Shown piece after piece: positions 17,153 to 24,173 of a stretch of 64,000 nucleotides of DNA. The DNA is from JAFECT01 sp964432415 (GTDB taxonomy: Bacteria; Pseudomonadota; Alphaproteobacteria; Caulobacterales; Caulobacteraceae). A program made the position numbers and the translations under genes. Positions within the stretch are counted from its first letter, which is position 1. Every line of letters starts with the position of its first letter. Below the pieces are notes generated by a model. That model was not told where the DNA came from, made no database searches, and worked only from the letters and a program-made list of their open reading frames with translations. The stretch is from assembly GCA_964432415.1 (NCBI GenBank), contig CAYSNW010000002.1:1-64000 (forward strand), in the 5' to 3' direction.

Positions 17153-19606
17153 TTACGTCCCCCTCGGCTTCGCCCGTGTCGTCGGCGGCGCCTCCAGCGG
17201 GTTCTCGGGCCATGGATGTCTGGGGTAGCGCCCCCGCATCTCGCTCCTCACCGCTGCCCACGAACCCTTCCAGAACCCCGGCAAGTCGCGGGTCACCTGC
17301 ACCGGCCGCCGCGCGGGCGACAGCAGCGCCAGGGTCAGGGGTTCGCGCCCTTTCGCCACCGTGGGATGCGACGCCAGGCCGAACAGTTCCTGCACCCGAA
17401 CCTCGACCCGCGGCCCGCCCTCAGCGGCGTAGTCGATCGTCACCCGCGAGCCGGTCGGCGCCTCGAACCGCTCCGGCGCCTCGGCGTCGAGGCGTCTCGA
17501 CAGCTCCCACGGGATCATCGCCGCCAGGGCCTGTTCCAGCGCCCCGTCCCCGATGCCGTCGAGGCTGGACTTGCCCCCGAGCAACGGCGCCAGCCAGTCC
17601 TCCAGGGAGACCAGCAGCGCCGTATCAGACAGATCGGGCCAGGCTTCGTCGTAGCGCCTGAGGAACCCCACCCGCGCCCGCAGCGCCCGTGACCGGTCCC
17701 CCCAGCGCAGGCTGTCCAGCCCCCGCCGGCGCACCTCGTCCAGCAGCGCCTTCTCGACCAGCCCGGCCGGCACATCGTTCAGCACCCGTTCCTCGACCAC
17801 GATCTCGCCGAGCCTGCGGCGGCGCACGGCGCGGACCTTGCCGCGCGGATCGGTCTCGATGGCGTCCTCACTGTCGATCCGGTCGGCGAAGGCGTCGAGC
17901 AGCGCCGCCTCGTCCAGCGGCGCTGCCAGCAGGATGCGGTCCTTCGTCCCTCCCCCGCCCAGTTCGCCCACCGCCAGCCAGGTCTCGCGCGCCAGGGCGT
18001 CGGTCGGCGCCAGGAACACCCCGCGTCCCGAGGCCAGGCGGAACTCGCCGGGCGCGCCACGCGCCCGCGCGATGCGCTCCGGGTAGGCTTCGGCCAGCAG
18101 CAGGCCCGGATCGGCGCCGTGGGCGCGCACCGTCCCGACGTAGCGCTTCGCCGCTTCGGCCCAGCGGGCCGCCAGCGTGAAGGCGTCGCGCGCCCGGCCC
18201 GACTTCTCGCGCCCCGCCTGCTCCAGCCGCGTGCGCAGATCGGTGTCGGCGCCGCCCAGCCCCCGCTCGGTCAGAATGGCGGCGATGCGCGCGCCGAGAT
18301 CGGCCCGCGCCGCGGCGGCGGCTTCGATCACCATGTGCGCCAGCCGCGGCGGCAGGGGCAGGTCGGTCAGGGCGCGGCCGTGGGCGGTCAGACCGCCCTG
18401 GGCGTCGAGCGCCTGGATGCGGGTCAGCAGCGCCCGCGCCTCCTGCAAGGCGGCGGAGGGTGGCGGATCGAGAAAGGCCAGGCCCGCCGTATCGCGCGCG
18501 CCCCAGCGCGCCAGATCGAGCGCCAGGCGCGACAGGTCCGCTTCAAGGATTTCGGGCCGGTCGAAGGGGATCAGGGCGCGGGTCTGCGGTTCGTCCCACA
18601 GCCGCCAGCAGACGCCCGGCTCCAGCCGCCCCGCCCGGCCGCGCCGCTGATCCGCCGCCGCTCGCGACACCCGGATGGTCTCAAGCCGTGTCAGGCCCGA
18701 GGCCGGATCGAAGCGCGGAACCCGGGCCAGGCCGCAGTCGATCACCCCGCGCACGCCCTCGATGGTCAGGCTGGTCTCCGCGATCGAGGTGGCCAGCACC
18801 ACCTTGCGCCGACCCCGGGGCGCGGGCTCGATGGCGCGGTCCTGTTCGGCCGGATCGAGGGCCCCGTACAGGGGCGCGATCAGCACCGCCGGGTCGGTGA
18901 TCCGTTCCTTCAGGCGTTCCGCCACCCGCTTGATCTCGCCCTGGCCCGGCAGGAAGACCAGCAGGCTGCCCGGCTCCTGCGCCAGGGCCTTCACGACCGC
19001 GCGCGCGGCCTGTTCCTCGATCCGTTCGCGCGGATCGGCGCCGAGGTAGCGGGTGTCAACCGGGAACATCCGCCCCTGGCTCTCGACCACCGGCGCGTCG
19101 CCCAGCAGGGCCGAAATGCGGGCGCCGTCGAGGGTCGCGGACATGACCAGCAGCTTCAGGTCCTCGCGCAGGACCCCTTGCGCGTCACGCGCCAGGGCCA
19201 GGCCCAGGTCGGCGTCGAGGCTGCGTTCGTGGAACTCGTCGAACAGGACGGCGGCCACGCCCTCCAGGCCGGGATCGTCCAGGATCATGCGGGTGAAGAC
19301 GCCTTCGGTGACCACCTCGATGCGCGTCCGGGGCCCGATCCGCGACTGCAGCCGCACGCGGTATCCCACCGTCTCGCCGGGCTTCTCGCCCAGCGACCAG
19401 GCCATGCGCGCCGCCGCCGCCCGCGCCGCCAGCCGGCGCGGCTCCAGCACGATCAGCTTGCGTCCCCGAACCCAGGGTTCGTCCATCAGGGCCAGCGGGA
19501 CGACGGTGGTCTTGCCCGCGCCGGGCGGCGCCACGAGCACGGCCGCCTCGCGCGCGTTCAGCGCGGTCTTCAGCGCCGGGAGGGCCTCGTGGATGGGCAG
19601 CTTCAT
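17153..19606 (-). CDS. hrpB: ATP-dependent helicase HrpB
   Basis: 817-residue DEAH/RHA-type RNA helicase. Walker A is APPGAGKTT, motif II is DEFHER, motif III is SATLD, then STSIAETSLTI (motif V) and QRRGRAGR (motif VI). The C-terminal HrpB-specific region (GDRSRALRARVGFLRR, then TGSRVTIDYAAEGGPRVEVRVQELFG and SPARRPVQVTRDLPGFW) identifies the HrpB family. Length is normal. Start set at ATG 19606 (MKLPIHEALPALK). Its cellular role is poorly known in the family. Confidence 0.95.
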   Translation of the reverse strand: MKLPIHEALPALKTALNAREAAVLVAPPGAGKTTVVPLALMDEPWVRGRKLIVLEPRRLAARAAAARMAWSLGEKPGETVGYRVRLQSRIGPRTRIEVVTEGVFTRMILDDPGLEGVAAVLFDEFHERSLDADLGLALARDAQGVLREDLKLLVMSATLDGARISALLGDAPVVESQGRMFPVDTRYLGADPRERIEEQAARAVVKALAQEPGSLLVFLPGQGEIKRVAERLKERITDPAVLIAPLYGALDPAEQDRAIEPAPRGRRKVVLATSIAETSLTIEGVRGVIDCGLARVPRFDPASGLTRLETIRVSRAAADQRRGRAGRLEPGVCWRLWDEPQTRALIPFDRPEILEADLSRLALDLARWGARDTAGLAFLDPPPSAALQEARALLTRIQALDAQGGLTAHGRALTDLPLPPRLAHMVIEAAAAARADLGARIAAILTERGLGGADTDLRTRLEQAGREKSGRARDAFTLAARWAEAAKRYVGTVRAHGADPGLLLAEAYPERIARARGAPGEFRLASGRGVFLAPTDALARETWLAVGELGGGGTKDRILLAAPLDEAALLDAFADRIDSEDAIETDPRGKVRAVRRRRLGEIVVEERVLNDVPAGLVEKALLDEVRRRGLDSLRWGDRSRALRARVGFLRRYDEAWPDLSDTALLVSLEDWLAPLLGGKSSLDGIGDGALEQALAAMIPWELSRRLDAEAPERFEAPTGSRVTIDYAAEGGPRVEVRVQELFGLASHPTVAKGREPLTLALLSPARRPVQVTRDLPGFWKGSWAAVRSEMRGRYPRHPWPENPLEAPPTTRAKPRGT

Positions 19607-19633
19607 GGGCCCTGCGGTTAGCCTGCGCCGCCG

Positions 19634-19670
19634 CAAAAGGAAACGGCCGCACCCTTTGGGGATGCGGCCG
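19634..19670 (-). terminator. Rho-independent terminator of the amino acid permease gene
   Basis: On the reverse strand CGGCCGCA...TGCGGCCG (19644-19651 paired with 19663-19670) is followed by TTTCCTTTT. It lies 41 bp beyond the permease stop and before hrpB. Confidence 0.75.
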
Positions 19671-19710
19671 CTCCGTTACGCGAACCTCAGGCCCCTTAGG
19701 GCCTCAGGGA

Positions 19711-21318
19711 TCAGTCTTCCTTGTGCGGCAGCTCCATCGGAGCCGCCTCGTGGCCGCCCACGGGAATGCCGCGGCCCAGCTTGGAACTCCACATGCCGTA
19801 GACGAAGTAGATCACGATGCCGACCGCGAGATAGATCAGGAAGAAGTTGCGGGTGGCGACCGTGGCCATCAGGCTCATGAGCAGGACCAGGCACATCAGC
19901 GCCCCGGCGATCGGCACGAACGGGAACAGGGGCGTCCGGAAGGGGCGCACCAGGTTCGGGGCCGAGCCGCGCAGGTACATCACCGTGATGCAGACGATGG
20001 CGAAGGCGGCGAGAGAGCCGACGTTCGACAGGTCCGCCAGTGCGTCCAGCGACATGAAGCCGGCCGCGCCGCAGGCGGCGATGCCCACGATGATGGTGTT
20101 GATCCAGGGCGTCTTGAACTTGGGATGCACCTTGGCAAGCGCCGGCGGCAGCAGGCCGTCGCGCGACATGGTGTAGAAGATCCGCGTCTGGCCGTAGAGC
20201 AGCACCAGCATCACCGACGACAGGCCGGCGATGGCGCCGATCTTCACCAGGATCGCGAACCAGGGCAGGCCGATGGCGTTCACCGCGGTCGCGATGGGCG
20301 CCGGGTTGTCCAGCGAGGCGTAGGGCACGATGCCGACCAGGACGGCCGAGGTCAGGATGTAGAGAACGGTGCAGATGGCCAGCGCGCCCAGGATGCCGAT
20401 GGGCATGTCCTTGGCGGGGTTGCGGCTCTCGGCGCCGGCGGTGGAGACCGCCTCGAAGCCCAGGTAGGCGAAGAAGATCACGGCGGCGGCGTGGATCACG
20501 CCCCCCACCCCGTACTTGGTGGAATTATCGCCGGTGACGACCGCGACGAGCGCCCGCCAGATCTGGTGCCAGATGTCGTTGGGAACCCCGGGTGCGACCG
20601 CGGGAATCTGTTCCGGGATCAGCGGCGACCAGTGGCTCGGATGCACATAGCGCGACCCGATCACGATGAAGGCGATGACCACCGACAGCTTGATGAAGAC
20701 CACGATGTTGTTGACCGTCGCGGACTCCGAAACCCCCACGACCAGCAGCAGGGTCACCGCCGCGATGGCCACGATGGCCGGAAGGTTCATGATGCCGGTG
20801 GCGATCACCTGGCCGGCGTCGTTCTTGACCAGAACCCCCGGCGCGGCCGTGAGCTCTGGAGGAATAACGATGTGCATGTCCTTCATCAGACTGGCCAGAT
20901 AGCCCGACCAGCCCACCGCGACGGTGGACGCCGCAAGGCCGTATTCGAGGAGCAGCAGCAGGCCCATGATCCAGGCCACGACCTCGCCCATGGAGGCGTA
21001 GGAATAGGAATAGGCGGATCCGGAGACCGGAATGGCCGAGGCCAGCTCGGCATAGCAGAGCGCCACGAAGGCGCAGAGCGTGCCGGTGATCACGAACGAG
21101 ATCATGATCCCGGGGCCGGCGAACTGGGCGGCGGCGCGGCCGGTCAGCACGAAGATGCCGGTGCCGATGATGCAGCCGATCCCCAGCAGAACCAGGTTCA
21201 GGGCGCCCAACGAGCGCTTCAGTTCGCCGTGTTCGTTCTCGGCTTGGATCATTTCCACCGACTTACGTCGGAAAATTCCTCCGCGGGCGCCTCCCCCGGC
21301 GCTTGATGCGTTGGCCAT
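19711..21318 (-). CDS. APC-family amino acid permease (cationic amino acid transporter type)
   Basis: 535-residue inner-membrane transporter. After a short cytoplasmic head come repeated hydrophobic segments; the first, LNLVLLGIGCIIGTGIFVLTG, carries the GIG/GTGIF substrate-binding kink of APC permeases. CYAELASAIPVSGSAYSYSYASMGE and FFAYLGFEAVSTAGAESRNPAKDMPIGI are typical of the CAT/YfnA branch. The ATG at 21318 has GGGAGGAG upstream. It is a single gene with its own terminator. The transported amino acid is not predictable. Confidence 0.93.
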   Translation of the reverse strand: MANASSAGGGARGGIFRRKSVEMIQAENEHGELKRSLGALNLVLLGIGCIIGTGIFVLTGRAAAQFAGPGIMISFVITGTLCAFVALCYAELASAIPVSGSAYSYSYASMGEVVAWIMGLLLLLEYGLAASTVAVGWSGYLASLMKDMHIVIPPELTAAPGVLVKNDAGQVIATGIMNLPAIVAIAAVTLLLVVGVSESATVNNIVVFIKLSVVIAFIVIGSRYVHPSHWSPLIPEQIPAVAPGVPNDIWHQIWRALVAVVTGDNSTKYGVGGVIHAAAVIFFAYLGFEAVSTAGAESRNPAKDMPIGILGALAICTVLYILTSAVLVGIVPYASLDNPAPIATAVNAIGLPWFAILVKIGAIAGLSSVMLVLLYGQTRIFYTMSRDGLLPPALAKVHPKFKTPWINTIIVGIAACGAAGFMSLDALADLSNVGSLAAFAIVCITVMYLRGSAPNLVRPFRTPLFPFVPIAGALMCLVLLMSLMATVATRNFFLIYLAVGIVIYFVYGMWSSKLGRGIPVGGHEAAPMELPHKED

Positions 21319-21460
21319 GCGTCTCCTCCCATTCGCAGGCCAGACTCCGGCCAGCAGGATGGGGACCCTAGCTGCGTCGCAAGAAACCGGCAATCGGCTC
21401 AATGGACGCGTGAAAGTCGCGCGACTTCATTTCCGGCGGCGTTTGGGCCATCTAGCCTCC

Positions 21461-22132
21461 ATGTCCGACCAGCCCGCCATCCGCGCCTTTGTCGCCCCGG
21501 TGACGCCCCTGCAGCAGAACTGCACCGTCGTCTGGTGCGCGAAGACCAGCCGCGCCGCCGTGATCGATCCGGGCGGCGAGATCGACAAGGTGCTGGCCGA
21601 AATCGCCCGCCGCGGCCTGATCGTGGAGAAGATCTGGGTCACCCACGGTCACATGGACCACGCCGGCGGAACCGCGGCGCTCAAGGAGCGGACCGGCGTG
21701 CCGATCGAGGGCCCGCACCCGGACGATCAGTTCTGGATCGACGGCATTCCCGAGGCCGGCGTGAAGTACGGGGTCGCCGGCGCGCGCAGCTTTACGCCTG
21801 ACCGCTGGCTGCAGGACGGCGACACAGTGACGCTCGGCGAGACGGTCTGGGAGGTGCGCCACTGCCCCGGCCACACGCCCGGCCACGTCATCTTCTTTCA
21901 TCGCGAGAGCCGCTTCGCCCAGGTCGGCGACGTGCTGTTCAAGGGGTCGATCGGGCGCACCGACTTTCCCCGGGGCAACCACGCGGACCTGATCGCGTCC
22001 ATCACCGGCCGGCTCTGGCCGCTGGGCGACGATGTCCGCTTCGTCCCCGGCCACGGACCGATGTCGACCTTCGGGGATGAACGCCGGACCAATCCCTTCG
22101 TCGCTGATCGGGCCCTGGCGTCGGGGCGCTGA
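21461..22132 (+). CDS. MBL-fold metallohydrolase (glyoxalase II-like, YcbL type)
   Basis: 223 residues. Zinc ligands are in THGHMDHAGG, HCPGHTPGHV, GDVLFKGSIGRTDFPRG and PGHGP, the glyoxalase II pattern. The short length without a C-terminal helical domain points to the YcbL-like subgroup. N-terminal VAPVTPLQQNCTVVW matches the same group. It probably hydrolyses a thioester. Single gene, divergent from the permease. Confidence 0.92.
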   Translation: MSDQPAIRAFVAPVTPLQQNCTVVWCAKTSRAAVIDPGGEIDKVLAEIARRGLIVEKIWVTHGHMDHAGGTAALKERTGVPIEGPHPDDQFWIDGIPEAGVKYGVAGARSFTPDRWLQDGDTVTLGETVWEVRHCPGHTPGHVIFFHRESRFAQVGDVLFKGSIGRTDFPRGNHADLIASITGRLWPLGDDVRFVPGHGPMSTFGDERRTNPFVADRALASGR

Positions 22133-22259
22133 CCTCGCCGCGCGCGATAGTGGCAAGCGCCACTGTACGGTTACCGACGATGATTTTCGTTTCCCGCGAA
22201 CGCGATTGGGATTAGGCCTCGCCTTGGGGATCCCCCGCGCTAGCCGGGAGGAGATGGGC

Positions 22260-22625
22260 GTGAGAGTACTTCTGGTTGAGGACGAGGCCCTTGTGGCCAT
22301 GATCGCCGAGGAGGCGCTTTCCTCGATGGGCTTCGAGGTCTGCTCCGCCCGAAACGGCGCGGAAGCGCTGGAGACCTTCGAGCGCGAGACGGTCGTGCTC
22401 GCGGTCGTCGACGTGGGCCTGCCCGACATTCGGGGCGATGAGCTGGCGCGGCGCCTGCGCGCCTCGGCGCCCGAACTCGCGATCCTGGTCGCCTCCGGCT
22501 ACGATCCGGGAGAGCTGTCCGCCCGCTTCGTCGACGACGCCAGGATCACGGTTCTGGCCAAGCCCTACACCGAGGGCGACCTGCGCCGCGCGATCGTCTC
22601 CCTGGGCGTGGCCGTCCAGGACTGA
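22260..22625 (+). CDS. Single-domain response regulator
   Basis: A stand-alone receiver domain of about 121 residues. VRVLLVEDEALVAMIAEEAL carries the acidic pair, VVDVGLPD the phosphoacceptor Asp, VASGYDPG the Thr/Ser switch position, and LAKPYTEGDL the conserved Lys. GGGAGGAG fits best a GTG at 22260 (8-nt spacing); an ATG at 22254 is too close to it. There is no output domain. It lies beside phyR (convergent, 4 bp apart), so it may be a phosphate sink or relay for general-stress histidine kinases; that is inference. Confidence 0.85.
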   Translation: MRVLLVEDEALVAMIAEEALSSMGFEVCSARNGAEALETFERETVVLAVVDVGLPDIRGDELARRLRASAPELAILVASGYDPGELSARFVDDARITVLAKPYTEGDLRRAIVSLGVAVQD

Positions 22626-22629
22626 CCCG

Positions 22630-23421
22630 TCACGCCAGCTGCAGCGCCGGCTTGGGCTGGTGGAAGAACAGGGCCTGGCCGATCAGGGCCTTCACCGTCT
22701 CGTCCCGGAAGGGCTTGGTCACCAGGAAGGCCGGTTCCGGCCGCTCTCCGGTCAGCAGCCGCTCGGGGAAGGCGGTGATGAAGATGACCGGCACGTCGTA
22801 GCTCTTCAGGATGTCGCCGACCGCCTCGATGCCCGAGGAGCCGTCCGCCAGCCGCACGTCGGCCAGCACCAGGCCCGGCGAGGCGCCCGTGGCCAGGCGC
22901 ACCGCCTCGTCGTGGGTGGCGGCCACGCCGGTGACGCGGTGACCCAGGTCGCGCACCAGCCGCTCCAGATGCAGCGCGATCACCGGCTCGTCCTCGATGA
23001 TCAGCACATCGGTGGCCAGCTGCTGCTCGATGGACCTCTGCGCCGCATGGAAGCGCGTCTCGACCTCGGCCTCGCTGATCCCCAGGACATAGCTGGTCTC
23101 GGCCAGGCCGAAGCCTTCCATGATCATCAGCAGCAGCGCGGTCCGGTGTTCGGGGGTCATCTGCTGCAGCCGCCGGTCGGCGACCAGCCGGCGTCTGGGC
23201 GCATCAATGGAGTGGCCGTTCAGCGCCTTGCGCCAGGTCATGTGGAAGGCGCGAAACAGGGCCAGGCGCGGGGGCCTGTCCTTGTCGACCTTGAGCTCGC
23301 CCTTGAGCAGGCCCTCGAGCGTCGCCTGGACGAAGCCGTCGCCTTCCTTCTGGGAGCCCGTCAAGGCGCGCGCGTACCGTCGCAGGTACGGCGCCTGACG
23401 AAGGATGGGCTTCGTCGACAT
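22630..23421 (-). CDS. phyR: General stress response regulator PhyR
   Basis: Anti-anti-sigma factor: when phosphorylated it binds NepR and frees the EcfG sigma factor. 263 residues in the diagnostic PhyR order: an ECF-sigma-like domain first (residues 1-132, with PRLALFRAFHMTWRKALNG and MTPEHRTALLLMIMEGFGLAETSYVLGISEAEVETR), then a receiver domain with phosphoacceptor Asp188 (VLADVRLADGSSGIEA), ITAFPERLL and VTKPFRDETVKALI. The family's partners nepR and ecfG are normally adjacent; here ecfG is 3.3 kb away and no nepR is seen. Confidence 0.96.
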   Translation of the reverse strand: MSTKPILRQAPYLRRYARALTGSQKEGDGFVQATLEGLLKGELKVDKDRPPRLALFRAFHMTWRKALNGHSIDAPRRRLVADRRLQQMTPEHRTALLLMIMEGFGLAETSYVLGISEAEVETRFHAAQRSIEQQLATDVLIIEDEPVIALHLERLVRDLGHRVTGVAATHDEAVRLATGASPGLVLADVRLADGSSGIEAVGDILKSYDVPVIFITAFPERLLTGERPEPAFLVTKPFRDETVKALIGQALFFHQPKPALQLA

Positions 23422-23453
23422 GCAGAGGCGGCCCCTCGATGAACTGCTGATGT

Positions 23454-23478
23454 AATGCCCGGGCGCCCTTTCGGTTCC
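23454..23478 (-). promoter_or_regulatory. Possible EcfG-type promoter of phyR (imperfect)
   Basis: On the reverse strand GGAACC at 23478-23473, 16 nt, then ATT at 23456-23454 in place of the expected GTT. It sits about 33 bp before the phyR ATG. The -35 is perfect but the -10 is off by one base. Confidence 0.4.
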
Positions 23479-23482
23479 CCGA

Positions 23483-23507
23483 TGAACTCGCGAAGCGCCC
23501 AGCCGTT
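23483..23507 (+). promoter_or_regulatory. Possible EcfG-type promoter of the proline-rich ORF (imperfect)
   Basis: TGAAC (23483-23487), 16 nt, CGTT (23504-23507), against the consensus GGAAC-N16/17-CGTT. It lies 28 bp before the ATG of the small ORF. One mismatch in the -35. Confidence 0.45.
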
Positions 23508-23534
23508 ATGGGCTTTCCGCCCTCGGAGACCGCC

Positions 23535-23705
23535 ATGACCGCCGACGATCCTGCCGCGCCCCAGACCCCTGGTCCCGACGTGACCCCGCCTCCGGCGCCC
23601 CCGCCGCCGCCCTCCCCCGAGATCGAGCCGAACCGCAGTCCCGACGAGGCGCCCGCCCCGCCCAGCCAACCGGCCGACGATCCCGACTCACGGCCGCGGG
23701 ACTAA
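23535..23705 (+). CDS. Tiny proline-rich protein
   Basis: 56 residues from ATG 23535, preceded by CGGAGA. About 40 percent proline, with a run of six prolines, plus many Asp/Glu; no hydrophobic segment. It looks intrinsically disordered. Divergent from phyR and behind a possible EcfG promoter, so a role in the general stress response is likely by context only. I recognise no family. It is not NepR, which has an amphipathic helical signature absent here. Confidence 0.55.
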   Translation: MTADDPAAPQTPGPDVTPPPAPPPPPSPEIEPNRSPDEAPAPPSQPADDPDSRPRD

Positions 23706-23743
23706 TCACGGACATTTCAAGGGAAAAATCAGCGTCACCGTGC

Positions 23744-23768
23744 GGAACCGACCTTCGCCGAAGGGGTT
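23744..23768 (+). promoter_or_regulatory. EcfG-type general stress promoter
   Basis: GGAACC (23744-23749), 16 nt, GTT (23766-23768), an exact match to the alphaproteobacterial general-stress sigma consensus GGAACC-N16-GTT. It lies 61 bp before the KGG-protein ATG. Confidence 0.75.
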
Positions 23769-23829
23769 CAATCAAAAGCTGAACCCCATGTGGGGGTTGG
23801 GCCAGCGCACGGCACAGGGAGCCTGGACA

Positions 23830-24054
23830 ATGCCGCAAGGCCAAGGAAACGAACGCACCGGAACCTCCAGGCGAGGTTTCGCCTCCATGGATCCCGAACG
23901 TCAGCGCGAGATCGCCCGCAAGGGCGGCGCCAGCGTCCCCAGCGAGAAGAGAAGCTTCTCCCAGGACCGCACGCTCGCGGCCCAGGCCGGGCGCAAGGGC
24001 GGCGAAGCCTCCCACGGCGGACGCAAGCAGGGCGTCCTCGACCGCCGCAGCTGA
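23830..24054 (+). CDS. KGG-motif general stress protein
   Basis: 74-residue hydrophilic protein from ATG 23830. It carries two KGG repeats: RRGFASMDPERQREIARKGGASV and a second AAQAGRKGGEASHGGRK. This matches the KGG-repeat stress proteins related to GsiB and fungal con-10, which accumulate in stress and are thought to be disordered protectants. The exact EcfG promoter upstream supports control by the general stress response. Confidence 0.85.
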   Translation: MPQGQGNERTGTSRRGFASMDPERQREIARKGGASVPSEKRSFSQDRTLAAQAGRKGGEASHGGRKQGVLDRRS

Positions 24055-24080
24055 CTTGACCTGATCCGCAACCGGCGGAC

Positions 24081-24104
24081 GGCGGGCTCCCCTGGGGGCC
24101 CGCC
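24081..24104. terminator. Hairpin between convergent stress-protein and egtBD genes
   Basis: GGCGGGCTCCCC and GGGGGCCCGCC form a long GC stem with almost no loop. No T-run follows, so it is a possible bidirectional transcript end rather than a textbook terminator. Confidence 0.45.
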
Positions 24105-24173
24105 CCTCGCTCGTGCGCAGGGAAACCGACACCGTCGCGCCGAAACCCTAGCGGCGCGCAGTCCGACGCGTCC

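Noticed and set aside
22149..22164. AGTGGC/GCCACT inverted repeat after the MBL gene
   Set aside because: Short stem with no T-run; not enough for a terminator or operator call.
23535..23705. The proline-rich ORF as NepR
   Set aside because: No amphipathic helix pair or LR-x-x-Y-type NepR core; it is nearly half proline.
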